In this document: positions 1 through 7,040 of the stretch, piece after piece
Numbering within the stretch: position 1 is the stretch's first letter
Layout of the letters: every line of letters begins with the position of its first letter
Source of the DNA: Spirochaetales bacterium
GTDB taxonomy: Bacteria; Spirochaetota; Spirochaetia; ARS1246
Direction of reading: 5' to 3'
Length of the DNA stretch: 9,840 nt
Assembly (NCBI GenBank): GCA_018644745.1
Contig: JABGPX010000198.1
Location: 2,198 to 12,037, forward strand
Made by a program: the position numbers and the translations under genes
Notes under the pieces: generated by a model
Told to the model about the DNA's origin: nothing
Database searches by the model: none
Seen by the model: the letters and a program-made list of their open reading frames with translations, nothing else

Positions 1-461
1 ATAATATAGCCTCGAGCGTTCTCACCACCGCCCTTCTTAAACGGATAGGTATTCCCTATATTCTAGCTCGGGCGACCTCGGAAATCCACGAGCAGGTTCT
101 CAAGCAGGTCGGTGCCGACGAAATTGTGAATATTGAAATCGATGAGGGTGTGCGGATTGGTAACAAGCTCATGTCTCCCGAGGTCCTCGACCGTATACCC
201 ATAACCCAAACTATAAGTGTAGCCGAGTTGTATCCTCCGAAAACATTTCTCGGCAAGAACCTGGGGAAACTCGATCTTCGCGGGAAGTTCAATTTGAACG
301 TTATTGCGATTACTAGAATCGCTCTCACCGTAGATGAGACCGGGAACCCGGTCCGAAATGAACAGGTGCTTTTTCCTTCTGGAGATGATGTGCTTGAGGA
401 CACGGATGTTCTTCTTATTGTTGGTAAAAATGAAGATATAGACGCACTGAAAGAGTATTGA
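1..461 (+). CDS. ktrA: Trk/Ktr potassium uptake regulatory subunit (RCK protein), 3' part
   Basis: The window opens inside this gene. The frame is open from base 3 and gives 152 residues before the TGA at 459-461. The first ~45 visible residues (NIASSVLTTALLKRIGIPYI, then ARATSEIHEQVLKQVGADEIV) match the end of the RCK_N (TrkA_N) nucleotide-binding Rossmann domain, in which the ARA/ADE segments are characteristic. The rest (SPEVLDRIPITQTISVAELYPP, then GKNLGKLDLRGKFNLNVIAI) is the RCK_C/TrkA_C regulatory domain. Proteins of this family sit on the cytoplasmic face of a TrkH/KtrB potassium translocator and gate it in response to bound nucleotides. Ending after a single RCK_C domain is compatible with the ~220-residue KtrA type; the double-length TrkA type cannot be excluded because the N-terminus is missing. 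The membrane partner would be expected upstream, outside the window. An internal GTG at 126 is not the real start, because the homology continues upstream of it. Confidence 0.88.
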   Translation, partial: NIASSVLTTALLKRIGIPYILARATSEIHEQVLKQVGADEIVNIEIDEGVRIGNKLMSPEVLDRIPITQTISVAELYPPKTFLGKNLGKLDLRGKFNLNVIAITRIALTVDETGNPVRNEQVLFPSGDDVLEDTDVLLIVGKNEDIDALKEY

Positions 462-474
462 TGCAGGTGGGAAC

Positions 475-1248
475 ATGATACTACTGCCAAAGAAAGTTGC
501 CATATTATTTTTCCTTCTCTTTACTTTTTCAATTATTGCGCTTGGGTTATATGGATATGGGGCAATTCAGGACAGCGGTTACCCGGAGTCTGGTGGTAAA
601 GTCGAGGCAGAGCGCTTTTTGTATATCGCTATTGTGGGATGCTCGATTATCATCATTGTATTTTTGTTCTTTGCCGGGCGGACGCTTCATATTTCCCGCG
701 AGCTTGATAAGATGATCGATCTGAACAAACGGGGTGACTTTTCCCCTGAACTAAGCATGAAAAAGCTCGGACGGATAGGCGAGCAGATAACCCTTCTCTA
801 TTTTTCTCTCAATGCGCTGAATGAGAAAAAGGGCCTCAAGATAAGCGCGCTCTCCGGGCTTGTAGAGCTCTTGGTTGACAATTTGAACAGCCCTTTGCTT
901 GTAACCGATGTTCAGGGAACCATCGTTTATGTTAACCGGCTGTTTACCGAGAAACTCGAGCTGAACCGGGCTGAAATCATGAATAGAAACATCGGCAACG
1001 TGCTGCCTGACGCACCTTTTCGCGACACGGTGCTTGAACTCGATAAAACAAACACCCCTATTGAGTTGACGGATCTCAAAACCCCCTTTACCCTTTTTGG
1101 GGTTCAGAACAGGAAGAATGAGCTTTCATACGTGTTGTGGCTGGTCGAGAAGGCAGCACTCCTGGCCTCGAACCGGCAGCCGGCTGAGATAGCCGGAAAC
1201 CGCCAAGGTCTGATGACCCGAATGTTCCGCCGTAATGCGAATAAATAA
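475..1248 (+). CDS. Membrane-anchored PAS-domain protein lacking an output domain
   Basis: This 257-residue protein has two hydrophobic segments (about residues 8-29 and 48-68). They enclose a short extracytoplasmic loop of ~18 residues that contains Glu and Lys. A charged, helical linker (about 70-120) could act like a HAMP or signalling helix. A PAS fold follows at about 125-225, with the typical start (VDNLNSPLLVTDVQGTIVYV, then NRLFTEKLEL, then NIGNVLPD). After the PAS domain only ~30 residues remain, ending in a basic tail (MFRRNANK). No histidine kinase, GGDEF, EAL, phosphatase or methyl-accepting region is present. It is therefore probably a small sensor or an accessory partner; its ligand is unknown. 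The ATG at 475 is supported by AGGTGG at 465-470, four bases upstream. It lies 13 bases after the potassium-channel regulator gene and is probably cotranscribed with it, so a link to ion or osmotic status is conceivable but is inference. The gene ends in three consecutive in-frame stops (TAA TAA TAG, 1246-1254). Confidence 0.8.
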   Translation: MILLPKKVAILFFLLFTFSIIALGLYGYGAIQDSGYPESGGKVEAERFLYIAIVGCSIIIIVFLFFAGRTLHISRELDKMIDLNKRGDFSPELSMKKLGRIGEQITLLYFSLNALNEKKGLKISALSGLVELLVDNLNSPLLVTDVQGTIVYVNRLFTEKLELNRAEIMNRNIGNVLPDAPFRDTVLELDKTNTPIELTDLKTPFTLFGVQNRKNELSYVLWLVEKAALLASNRQPAEIAGNRQGLMTRMFRRNANK

Positions 1249-1260
1249 TAATAGACTATT

Positions 1261-1266
1261 GAGGTG
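1261..1266 (+). promoter_or_regulatory. Ribosome binding site for the extended SDR gene
   Basis: GAGGTG lies five bases before the ATG at 1272 and fixes that start. The stretch just before it (1246-1260) is AT-rich and holds the stop triplets of the previous gene and a small inverted repeat, AATAG-A-CTATT (1250-1260), which is too short to call a terminator. Confidence 0.65.
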
Positions 1267-1271
1267 TTTGT

Positions 1272-2276
1272 ATGGGTGAGCTGGTACTCGTTTCCGGTGG
1301 GGACGGATTTCTCGGTACGAATTTAGTTAGGGAGCTTCTCGGACGAAACTACCGTGTGAGAATTCTCACCGAACCCGGGCGTGAACCTGTTACATTGGCC
1401 GGACTCGATGTTGAGGTTCTTCACGGCGACATTCGTAGTGCCGCTGATTTCGCAAAGGCGGCGGAGAACTGCGACTACCTGGTTCACACCGCAGCTTCCA
1501 CCAGCATTTGGCCCGCGCGAAGCACCTTTCTCGAGGAAATAAACATCGAAGGTACGAGGAATGCTCTTCAGGCGGCGGAACTGGCGGGGGTAAAGCGGCT
1601 CATACATGTAGGCTCGGCAAATTCCTTCGGTTTCGGAACTGCTGATGATCCGGGAGATGAGACTCGTGAGTACTCATCCGCTCGATACGGTCTTGGTTAT
1701 ATGGATACAAAACGGCAGGCTCACGAGCTTGTTCTTGATGCGACCGAGACGAAGGGGCTTCCCGCGTTAGTGGTCGCGCCAACCTTTATGCTCGGCCCAT
1801 ATGACACCAAGCCGGGATCGGGCCGGATGATACTATCGGTTGCCCATCGGGAGGTCCCCGGCTACACATTGGGAGGCCGGTGTTATATCTATGTGAAGGA
1901 TGTGGCCTGCGGAATTGCAAATGCCCTCACGAAGGGAAAGACCGGCGAGAGCTATATATTCGGGAATGAGAATCTCACCTACAAGGATGTTTTCTCTATT
2001 ATGGCTGAGGTCGCCGGGGTGAAAGCTCCCGGGTTGAAAGTCCCGCCGGCCGTAAGTCTCATCGCCGGTGCTTTCGGATCATTTTTCGGTCGGATATTGA
2101 ATAAGGAGCCAAAGATAAGCCTCCCGATGGCGAGAATCTCCAAGGATTGCCACTTCTACACCGCAGCCAAAGCAGTCCGTGAACTCGAACTGCCCCAGAC
2201 ACCGATTGTTCAGGCGATAGAAGAGGCGTACCGCTGGTTTTATGACAACGGCTACATCAAGGCGGCCGCTAAATGA
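1272..2276 (+). CDS. NAD(P)-dependent epimerase/dehydratase-like extended SDR
   Basis: This 334-residue protein belongs to the extended short-chain dehydrogenase/reductase family, which includes NAD-dependent epimerases, dihydroflavonol-4-reductase-like reductases, HpnA-like proteins and 3-beta-hydroxysteroid dehydrogenase-like proteins. The N-terminal Rossmann fold carries the extended-type motif GGDGFLG (Gly9, 12, 15 in the GxxGxxG spacing). LHGDIRS (about 50-56) is the adenine-side D motif, and DYLVHTAAST (about 68-77) corresponds to the NAG-like strand. The catalytic residues are visible: Ser115 in HVGSANSFG, and Tyr143 with Lys147 in GYMDTKRQAHE. PTFMLGPYD (about 170-178) is the usual post-catalytic proline segment. 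The C-terminal third should form the substrate pocket, and it does not tell me the substrate. Length is normal for the family. There is no signal peptide, so it should be cytoplasmic. Its last codons overlap the start of the next SDR gene (ATGA at 2273-2276), which indicates translational coupling and a shared pathway, perhaps a sugar, lipid or sterol-like compound. Confidence 0.87.
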   Translation: MGELVLVSGGDGFLGTNLVRELLGRNYRVRILTEPGREPVTLAGLDVEVLHGDIRSAADFAKAAENCDYLVHTAASTSIWPARSTFLEEINIEGTRNALQAAELAGVKRLIHVGSANSFGFGTADDPGDETREYSSARYGLGYMDTKRQAHELVLDATETKGLPALVVAPTFMLGPYDTKPGSGRMILSVAHREVPGYTLGGRCYIYVKDVACGIANALTKGKTGESYIFGNENLTYKDVFSIMAEVAGVKAPGLKVPPAVSLIAGAFGSFFGRILNKEPKISLPMARISKDCHFYTAAKAVRELELPQTPIVQAIEEAYRWFYDNGYIKAAAK

Positions 2277-3103
2277 AAAACGTGAGGGATGCTTTCGATA
2301 AGGTTGTTATTATTACCGGCTCGAGCCGGGGAATTGGATTCCATACCGCTGAGTTATTTCTCGAACATGGAGCAAAGGTGGCACTCAACGGCAGAAACCC
2401 CGAGCGGCTGGCCAGCGCTCAGAAGAAATTGGATCCGACAGGTGAAAAAACTCTTACTTTTGCCGGTGACATGAGTAACGAGGATGACGCAGCCGGGCTT
2501 ATGAAGGCGGCGATTGATACTTGGGGTCGAATCGATATTCTGATATGTAACGCCGGTGTAATGATGCGGGGCCGTTTCTCGGATTTGAGCGGTGAAGTCG
2601 TGCATTCTGTAATAAATGCGAATATTGTAGGCGTGGCCTTGCCGATCATCAAAGCTTTGCCGGAGATTACCAGACAGAAGGGCACTATCGAAATTATTTC
2701 GAGCCTTGCGGGTGTAAGAGGAATGCCCCATATATCGCTTTACTGCGGAAGTAAAATGGCGCTTACCGCTATAACCGAAGCATTGTGGATAGAGCAAGCC
2801 GGGTCCGGTGTTCATGTGGGAATCCTGTATGTCGGTATTACCGAAAATGATCCTGAAAAGCGACTGCTAGGCGCCGATGGAAGCCCGATTAAAGTAACCA
2901 ACAAATCTCACTCAACGATGAAAGAAGTGGCTGCGATGGTATTCAAGCAGATCCGCCGCAGAAGGCGTAAAATAGTTATGACCCCTGCCGGGAAAGCGCT
3001 GGAGTTTGCTCAGTGGCTCATGCCGAGGCTGCTGACATTCCTTATTGCAAAAGCCCAGAAAACCTCGGAAGGTTTCGCTCAATGGGAGAAAACCCTCGAT
3101 TGA
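2273..3103 (+). CDS. Classical short-chain dehydrogenase/reductase with basic, hydrophobic C-terminus
   Basis: This 276-residue protein is a classical SDR. It has the cofactor motif TGSSRGIG (15-22), NGRN at 39-42 after the second strand (the Arg favours NADPH), a GDMS acidic turn at about 65-68, and the structural NAG at 93-95. The catalytic set is Asn117 (in NANIVG), Ser144, Tyr157 and Lys161 (YCGSK). The usual PG motif after the catalytic helix reads YVGIT instead of xPGxxxT, so the conserved proline is replaced by Val. After the core comes a run of basic residues (RRRRRK, 228-233) and a hydrophobic, amphipathic-looking helix (ALEFAQWLMPRLLTFLIAKA, about 242-261). This layout recalls lipid-active SDRs such as 3-ketodihydrosphingosine reductase-like proteins and would suit membrane-surface attachment. 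The substrate is unknown. The start ATG overlaps the stop of the upstream SDR, with only a weak SD-like AAGGCGG ahead, so translation probably depends on coupling. Confidence 0.87.
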   Translation: MKNVRDAFDKVVIITGSSRGIGFHTAELFLEHGAKVALNGRNPERLASAQKKLDPTGEKTLTFAGDMSNEDDAAGLMKAAIDTWGRIDILICNAGVMMRGRFSDLSGEVVHSVINANIVGVALPIIKALPEITRQKGTIEIISSLAGVRGMPHISLYCGSKMALTAITEALWIEQAGSGVHVGILYVGITENDPEKRLLGADGSPIKVTNKSHSTMKEVAAMVFKQIRRRRRKIVMTPAGKALEFAQWLMPRLLTFLIAKAQKTSEGFAQWEKTLD

Positions 3104-3129
3104 CTCGCACCTAAGGTATTTACTACAAT
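3100..3129 (+). promoter_or_regulatory. Sigma70-type promoter for parE-parC
   Basis: TTGACT (3100-3105) and TACAAT (3124-3129) each match the sigma70 consensus at five of six positions and are separated by 18 bases. The -35 box overlaps the TGA stop (3101-3103) of the upstream SDR gene. Transcription would begin near 3136, leaving a leader of about 100 bases before the parE ATG. This is a prediction from pattern only. Confidence 0.6.
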
Positions 3130-3148
3130 TAGGCATACCCGTGGGAGG

Positions 3149-3210
3149 GGATCCAATTTCAGCGGAATAGCCGGATAGCTCGACCAATTCGAGAACCTCA
3201 TCTTGGATCC
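3149..3210 (+). promoter_or_regulatory. Nested inverted repeats in the parE leader
   Basis: GGATCCAA (3149-3156) and TTGGATCC (3203-3210) are a perfect 8-base inverted pair. It can be extended by two G-U wobbles outward (3147-3148 with 3211-3212). Between them, CTCGA (3179-3183) and TCGAG (3189-3193) can form a second hairpin with loop CCAAT. The outer stem ends just five bases before the AAGGAG at 3216. The leader RNA could therefore fold into a branched structure near the ribosome site. It has no U-tract, so it is not an intrinsic terminator. A regulatory role is inference. Confidence 0.4.
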
Positions 3211-3215
3211 TTAGC

Positions 3216-3228
3216 AAGGAGAAGAAGG
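3216..3228 (+). promoter_or_regulatory. Ribosome binding region for parE (two candidate SD sequences)
   Basis: AAGGAG (3216-3221) lies 12 bases before the parE ATG at 3234, which is rather far. A second purine stretch, GAAGG (3224-3228), lies at the more usual five bases. Either supports the start at 3234. Confidence 0.5.
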
Positions 3229-3233
3229 CTGAC

Positions 3234-5060
3234 ATGGCGAAAGCAGTTGCCAATTCGAAAGCCGTGGCGAAAGCTGCGTCAGTATACGACGAAAGTAAAA
3301 TCAAGACCCTCAGCTCTCTCGAGCACATACGTTTACGAACAGGAATGTACATCGGCCGGCTCGGTGACGGCGGAAATCTTGATGACGGAATTTACATTCT
3401 CCTGAAAGAAATCATCGATAACGCCGTCGATGAATACATCATGGGATTTGGGAATAGGATAGTAATCGATATAAAGAATAATCTAGTAAAAGTGCGTGAT
3501 TTCGGGCGGGGTATACCGCTAGGTAAGGTAATCGACTGTGTTTCAATAATTAATACCGGGGCGAAATATAACGATGATGTATTTCAGTTCAGCGTAGGCC
3601 TAAATGGTGTGGGAACCAAGGCGGTGAACGCACTTTCCAGCCGCTTTCGTGTGGTCTCTTTTAGAGAGAACAAATACTTTGAGGCAGTTTTTGAACGGGG
3701 CAAGCTGAAGAGCAAGAAACAAGGAAAAGCACCAAGTGAAAAGGACGGCACCTATTTTGAATTTCTGCCGGACAGTGAGATATTTAATGAATATTGCTAC
3801 CAGGATGAGTTCATTGACCAGCGGCTCTGGAATTACGCATATCTCAATAGTGGTTTAACTCTACAATTCGGCAAGAACAGGTATCAGTCGAAGAACGGTC
3901 TTTACGACCTGCTCTATGCCGAAGTGGAAGACGATACTCTCTACGATATCGGATATTATCGAGGAAAGCATATCGAGTTCTCCCTTACCCATACAAATAA
4001 CTATGGTGAGACATACTTTTCCTTTGTAAACGGGCAATACACTTCCGATGGCGGTACACATCAAAGCGCTTTTCGGGAAGGTATTCTGAAAGGCGTAAAT
4101 GAATTTTATAAGAAAACTTATTCAGGTGTTGATGTTCGAGAAGGTTTAGCTGGCGCAATAGCAATTAAGCTGAAGAGTCCGGTTTTTGAAAGTCAGACTA
4201 AGAACAAACTCGGTAATACCGAAATTCGCAGCTGGATTGTCAATGAAGTTCGCGAAGCTATCATGGATTTTCTTCATCGCAACAAGGATGTAGCCAAGAA
4301 GCTTGATGAGAAAATAACAAATAATGAGAAACTGAGAAAAGAACTCAACGCGGTTAAGAAAGAGGCCCGGGAGGCGGCGAAAAAGATCGCCTTGAAGATA
4401 CCAAATCTCAAGGATTGCAAGTATCACTTGGACAATGCGACAAAGGGCGAGAACTCGATGATCTTTATCACTGAAGGACAGTCTGCATCCGGGCCTATGG
4501 TTTCCTCGAGAGACCCGTACACCCAGGCTATTTTCTCGCTGAAGGGAAAACCGCAGAATGTATTTGGTAAAAATAGAGCAGCTCTCTATCAGAATGAAGA
4601 GCTCTTCAACATGATGATGGCTCTTGGAATCGAAAATGATGTGGATAAACTCCGGTACGCGAAGATCATATTGGCTACTGATGCTGACCACGACGGCTTC
4701 CACATCCGCAACCTGCTTCTCACCTTTTTTCTGAATTATTTTGAGGAGCTGGTAGTTGCCGGAAGGGTCTATATTCTAGAGACTCCTTTGTTCCGGGTGC
4801 GGAATAAGGGAGAAACCAGATACTGTTATAGCCCACGGGAGCGTGATACAGCTCTCGAGGAGATCAAGACTCCCGAGGTAACCCGCTTCAAGGGGCTTGG
4901 CGAAATTTCGCCGAGAGAGTTCGGCCAATTTATCGGTGAGGATATGAGAGCCGTAAAAGTCGGAGTGAAATCAATAAAAGGGATCCAGGAAACCCTGACT
5001 TTCTATATGGGGAAAAATACTCCGGAACGACGGGAGTACATCATGGAGAATCTGGTGTAA
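3234..5060 (+). CDS. parE: DNA topoisomerase IV subunit B (ParE/GyrB family ATPase)
   Basis: This 608-residue protein is the ATPase and TOPRIM subunit of a type IIA topoisomerase. The GHKL ATPase domain shows the catalytic Glu59 and Mg-binding Asn63 (KEIIDNAVDE), adenine-contact Asp89 in DFGRGIP, the lid loop VGLNGVGTKAVNALS (121-135; Asn where E. coli GyrB has His in GLHGVG), and the QTK triad at 321-323 with Lys323. A charged linker (about 350-385) leads to the TOPRIM domain. There the metal ligands are Glu414 (in EGQSASG), Asp483 and Asp485 (in DADHDGFHIR), followed by PLFRVR and KGLGE. The normal Asp two residues after the TOPRIM Glu is Gln416 here. The protein lacks the large insert of proteobacterial GyrB, which fits ParE. 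The Ala/Lys-rich first ~15 residues are outside the conserved fold. The stop overlaps the parC start by one base. I call it ParE rather than GyrB because its partner has no GyrA box and the Bacteroidota/Spirochaetota ParE lineage shares these motifs. Confidence 0.93.
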   Translation: MAKAVANSKAVAKAASVYDESKIKTLSSLEHIRLRTGMYIGRLGDGGNLDDGIYILLKEIIDNAVDEYIMGFGNRIVIDIKNNLVKVRDFGRGIPLGKVIDCVSIINTGAKYNDDVFQFSVGLNGVGTKAVNALSSRFRVVSFRENKYFEAVFERGKLKSKKQGKAPSEKDGTYFEFLPDSEIFNEYCYQDEFIDQRLWNYAYLNSGLTLQFGKNRYQSKNGLYDLLYAEVEDDTLYDIGYYRGKHIEFSLTHTNNYGETYFSFVNGQYTSDGGTHQSAFREGILKGVNEFYKKTYSGVDVREGLAGAIAIKLKSPVFESQTKNKLGNTEIRSWIVNEVREAIMDFLHRNKDVAKKLDEKITNNEKLRKELNAVKKEAREAAKKIALKIPNLKDCKYHLDNATKGENSMIFITEGQSASGPMVSSRDPYTQAIFSLKGKPQNVFGKNRAALYQNEELFNMMMALGIENDVDKLRYAKIILATDADHDGFHIRNLLLTFFLNYFEELVVAGRVYILETPLFRVRNKGETRYCYSPRERDTALEEIKTPEVTRFKGLGEISPREFGQFIGEDMRAVKVGVKSIKGIQETLTFYMGKNTPERREYIMENLV

Positions 5061-7033
5061 TGCCATACGCAAAGACGCTTTTTGACACTAACTTTCTTGA
5101 GTACGCCTCTTACGTTATCAAGGACCGGGCGATCCCCCATATTGATGACGGGCTGAAACCGGTTCAGAGACGTATCCTGCATTCACTCCTCGAGATGGAT
5201 GACGGCCGGTTTAACAAGGTGGCGAATGTAGTCGGCCATTGCATGAAGTATCATCCCCACGGCGACGCGTCGATCTATTCGGCATTGGTGGTTCTGGCGA
5301 ACAAAGATCTCTTCATCGAGAAGCAGGGGAATTTCGGCAACTTATATACCGGTGATGATCCGTCGGCGGCAAGATATATCGAATGCCGTCTTTTACCTTT
5401 TGCAAAGAACGTCCTATACAATCCGGAGATTACCGATTTTATAGACTCGTATGACGGAAGAAACAAGGAACCGATCGCTTTCCCTGCGAAGATACCGGTA
5501 CTGCTGGTTCAAGGCGCGGAGGGAATTGCGGTCGGCATGTCTACCAGGATTCTTCCGCATAACCTCATCGAAGTACTCGAAGCGGTAAAGTCGTGCCTCA
5601 AAGGCAAGTCATTCCAGCTGCTCCCGGATTTTCCAACCGGCGGATTTATCGATGCCGCGGATTACGAGGATGGTATTGGAAAAGTCCGGGTGCGGGCGCG
5701 GCTGGAAATCAGCAAAGACAAGAAAAAAATTACGATCCTCGAGATTCCCTACGGCTCGACCACTGAGAGCATCATCAATTCTATCGAGTCCGCCTCGAGG
5801 AAAGGCAAGATTAAGGTCGCCGAGATAAATGACTACACCAGTGAAAAGGTGGAAATAGAGGTAAAGCTCGCGCGGGGAGTATACGCCGAAGAAGTTGTCG
5901 ACTCGTTGTATGCTTTTACCGAATGTGAGCAATCTATTTCGGTGAACCTTTTGGTAATCTACGGGAGAGTACCCGCGATTATGACGGTTACCGAGGTAAT
6001 CGAATACCACGCGAAACAACTTGTGGCGATCCTCAAAAAGGAACTCGAGCTCGAGCGGGGTCATCTCAACGATAGACTTCATGCCCGTACTCTCGAGCGT
6101 ATTTTCGTGGAAGAGAGGATCTACAAGGATATAGAAAAGAAGGATACTCAGGAGAAAGTTAGCAAAGCGGTTATAGACGGCTTTGTCCCGTTTCATGATC
6201 AGATAAAAAGGGACGTTACGGAAGAAGACGTTGAACGTCTTCTTCGAATACCAATTCGCCGGATATCATTATTTGACATCAATAAAGCCAGGAAAGAGAT
6301 GGATGAGATGCGGGAACGGCTCAAGCAGATAACCTTCCATCTGAAGCATCTCATCGATTATGCCACCGGTTTTCTCGACGGAATTATTGAGGATAAAAGC
6401 AAGGATTTTGCGCGGAAATCGGAATTGATATCATTTGACCGGGTGGATGTGCGAGAAGTCGCCCAGCGGAATCTCGAGCTGCGATATAACAGTGCCTCCG
6501 GATATTTGGGCCATGGTATGCGGGATGGCAAGGTGCTTTTTCCAGTTTCCCATTATGACCGGGTATTGGTAATCCGGAGAACCGGCGAGTACTCGGTAAT
6601 TGATGCTCCAGAGAAGCTCTATGTAGGCAAGGGCCTTCTTTCATGCGGTCTCGCGGACAAGGAGAAACTCACCGAAACAATTATCACTCTTATCTACCGC
6701 GACAAGAAAACAGGATATGCGTATTTGAAGCGCTGCAAGATCGAGCAGTTTATACTCGAAAAGGTGTATTCTCTGGTGCCTGACGAAGCGACCGTTCTCA
6801 AGCTGACCACGAGAACAGGTGTTGATCTCATCGTCAGCTACAAGCCAAAACCGCGTTTAAAAGTATTGGAAGAATCATTTGTTGTAGACGACTATCTTAT
6901 CAAGAGCGTAAAGGCCAATGGTGTTCGGCTGAGTACCAAAGAAGTCAGGTCGGCGAAGTTTGAAACCAGTAAACAGCCGGCCGCTAAAACGTCGTCGAAA
7001 AACGGGAAGAATGGTTCGGCGAAAAAAAAATAG
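5060..7033 (+). CDS. parC: DNA topoisomerase IV subunit A (ParC/GyrA family)
   Basis: This 657-residue protein is the DNA breakage-reunion subunit that pairs with ParE as an A2B2 enzyme. The N-terminus has DGLKPVQRRIL (30-40), the winged-helix helix with HPHGDASIYS (65-74), GNFGNLYTGDDPSAARYIE with catalytic Tyr106 (preceded by Arg105), and FPAKIPVLLVQGAEGIAVGM, where the invariant isoleucine region is kept. A long coiled-coil tower follows (about 310-460, including LKKELELERGHLNDRL). The C-terminal domain is short (about 480-635) and has no GyrA box (QRRGGKG), which argues for topoisomerase IV, a decatenase, and against gyrase. The tail is low-complexity and basic (about 636-657, rich in Lys, Ser, Ala, Asn), ending at a run of nine A bases (7022-7030). 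The ATG at 5060 overlaps the parE stop (TAATG); GGAG at 5045-5048 is 11 bases upstream, so translation is probably coupled. The positions equivalent to E. coli GyrA Ser83 and Asp87 are Ala70 and Ser74. Confidence 0.93.
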   Translation: MPYAKTLFDTNFLEYASYVIKDRAIPHIDDGLKPVQRRILHSLLEMDDGRFNKVANVVGHCMKYHPHGDASIYSALVVLANKDLFIEKQGNFGNLYTGDDPSAARYIECRLLPFAKNVLYNPEITDFIDSYDGRNKEPIAFPAKIPVLLVQGAEGIAVGMSTRILPHNLIEVLEAVKSCLKGKSFQLLPDFPTGGFIDAADYEDGIGKVRVRARLEISKDKKKITILEIPYGSTTESIINSIESASRKGKIKVAEINDYTSEKVEIEVKLARGVYAEEVVDSLYAFTECEQSISVNLLVIYGRVPAIMTVTEVIEYHAKQLVAILKKELELERGHLNDRLHARTLERIFVEERIYKDIEKKDTQEKVSKAVIDGFVPFHDQIKRDVTEEDVERLLRIPIRRISLFDINKARKEMDEMRERLKQITFHLKHLIDYATGFLDGIIEDKSKDFARKSELISFDRVDVREVAQRNLELRYNSASGYLGHGMRDGKVLFPVSHYDRVLVIRRTGEYSVIDAPEKLYVGKGLLSCGLADKEKLTETIITLIYRDKKTGYAYLKRCKIEQFILEKVYSLVPDEATVLKLTTRTGVDLIVSYKPKPRLKVLEESFVVDDYLIKSVKANGVRLSTKEVRSAKFETSKQPAAKTSSKNGKNGSAKKK

Positions 7034-7040
7034 CCGGTTC

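Noticed and set aside
63..503. Minus-strand open frames opposite the ktrA end
   Set aside because: The + strand translation matches RCK domains throughout, so the antisense frames are incidental.
2354..2815. Minus-strand open frame (153 codons) inside the classical SDR gene
   Set aside because: It is antisense to the conserved SDR core, with composition unlike a real protein and no start signal.
3136..3145. CCC-GT-GGG inverted triplet after the SDR gene as a terminator
   Set aside because: The two-base loop is too small for a hairpin and no T-run follows.
4146..4703. Minus-strand open frame (185 codons) inside parE
   Set aside because: It is a shadow of the parE TOPRIM region; no domain or SD was seen.
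6042..6057. Repeated CTCGAG hexamers, here CTCGAGCTCGAG
   Set aside because: They encode Leu-Glu pairs in the ParC coiled coil and recur wherever this codon pair is used; there is no sign of a site with another role.
5609..6196. Long open frame on the minus strand (195 codons) inside parC
   Set aside because: It lies fully antisense to a strongly conserved topoisomerase domain, has no recognisable motif or ribosome site, and is explained by the codon structure of parC.
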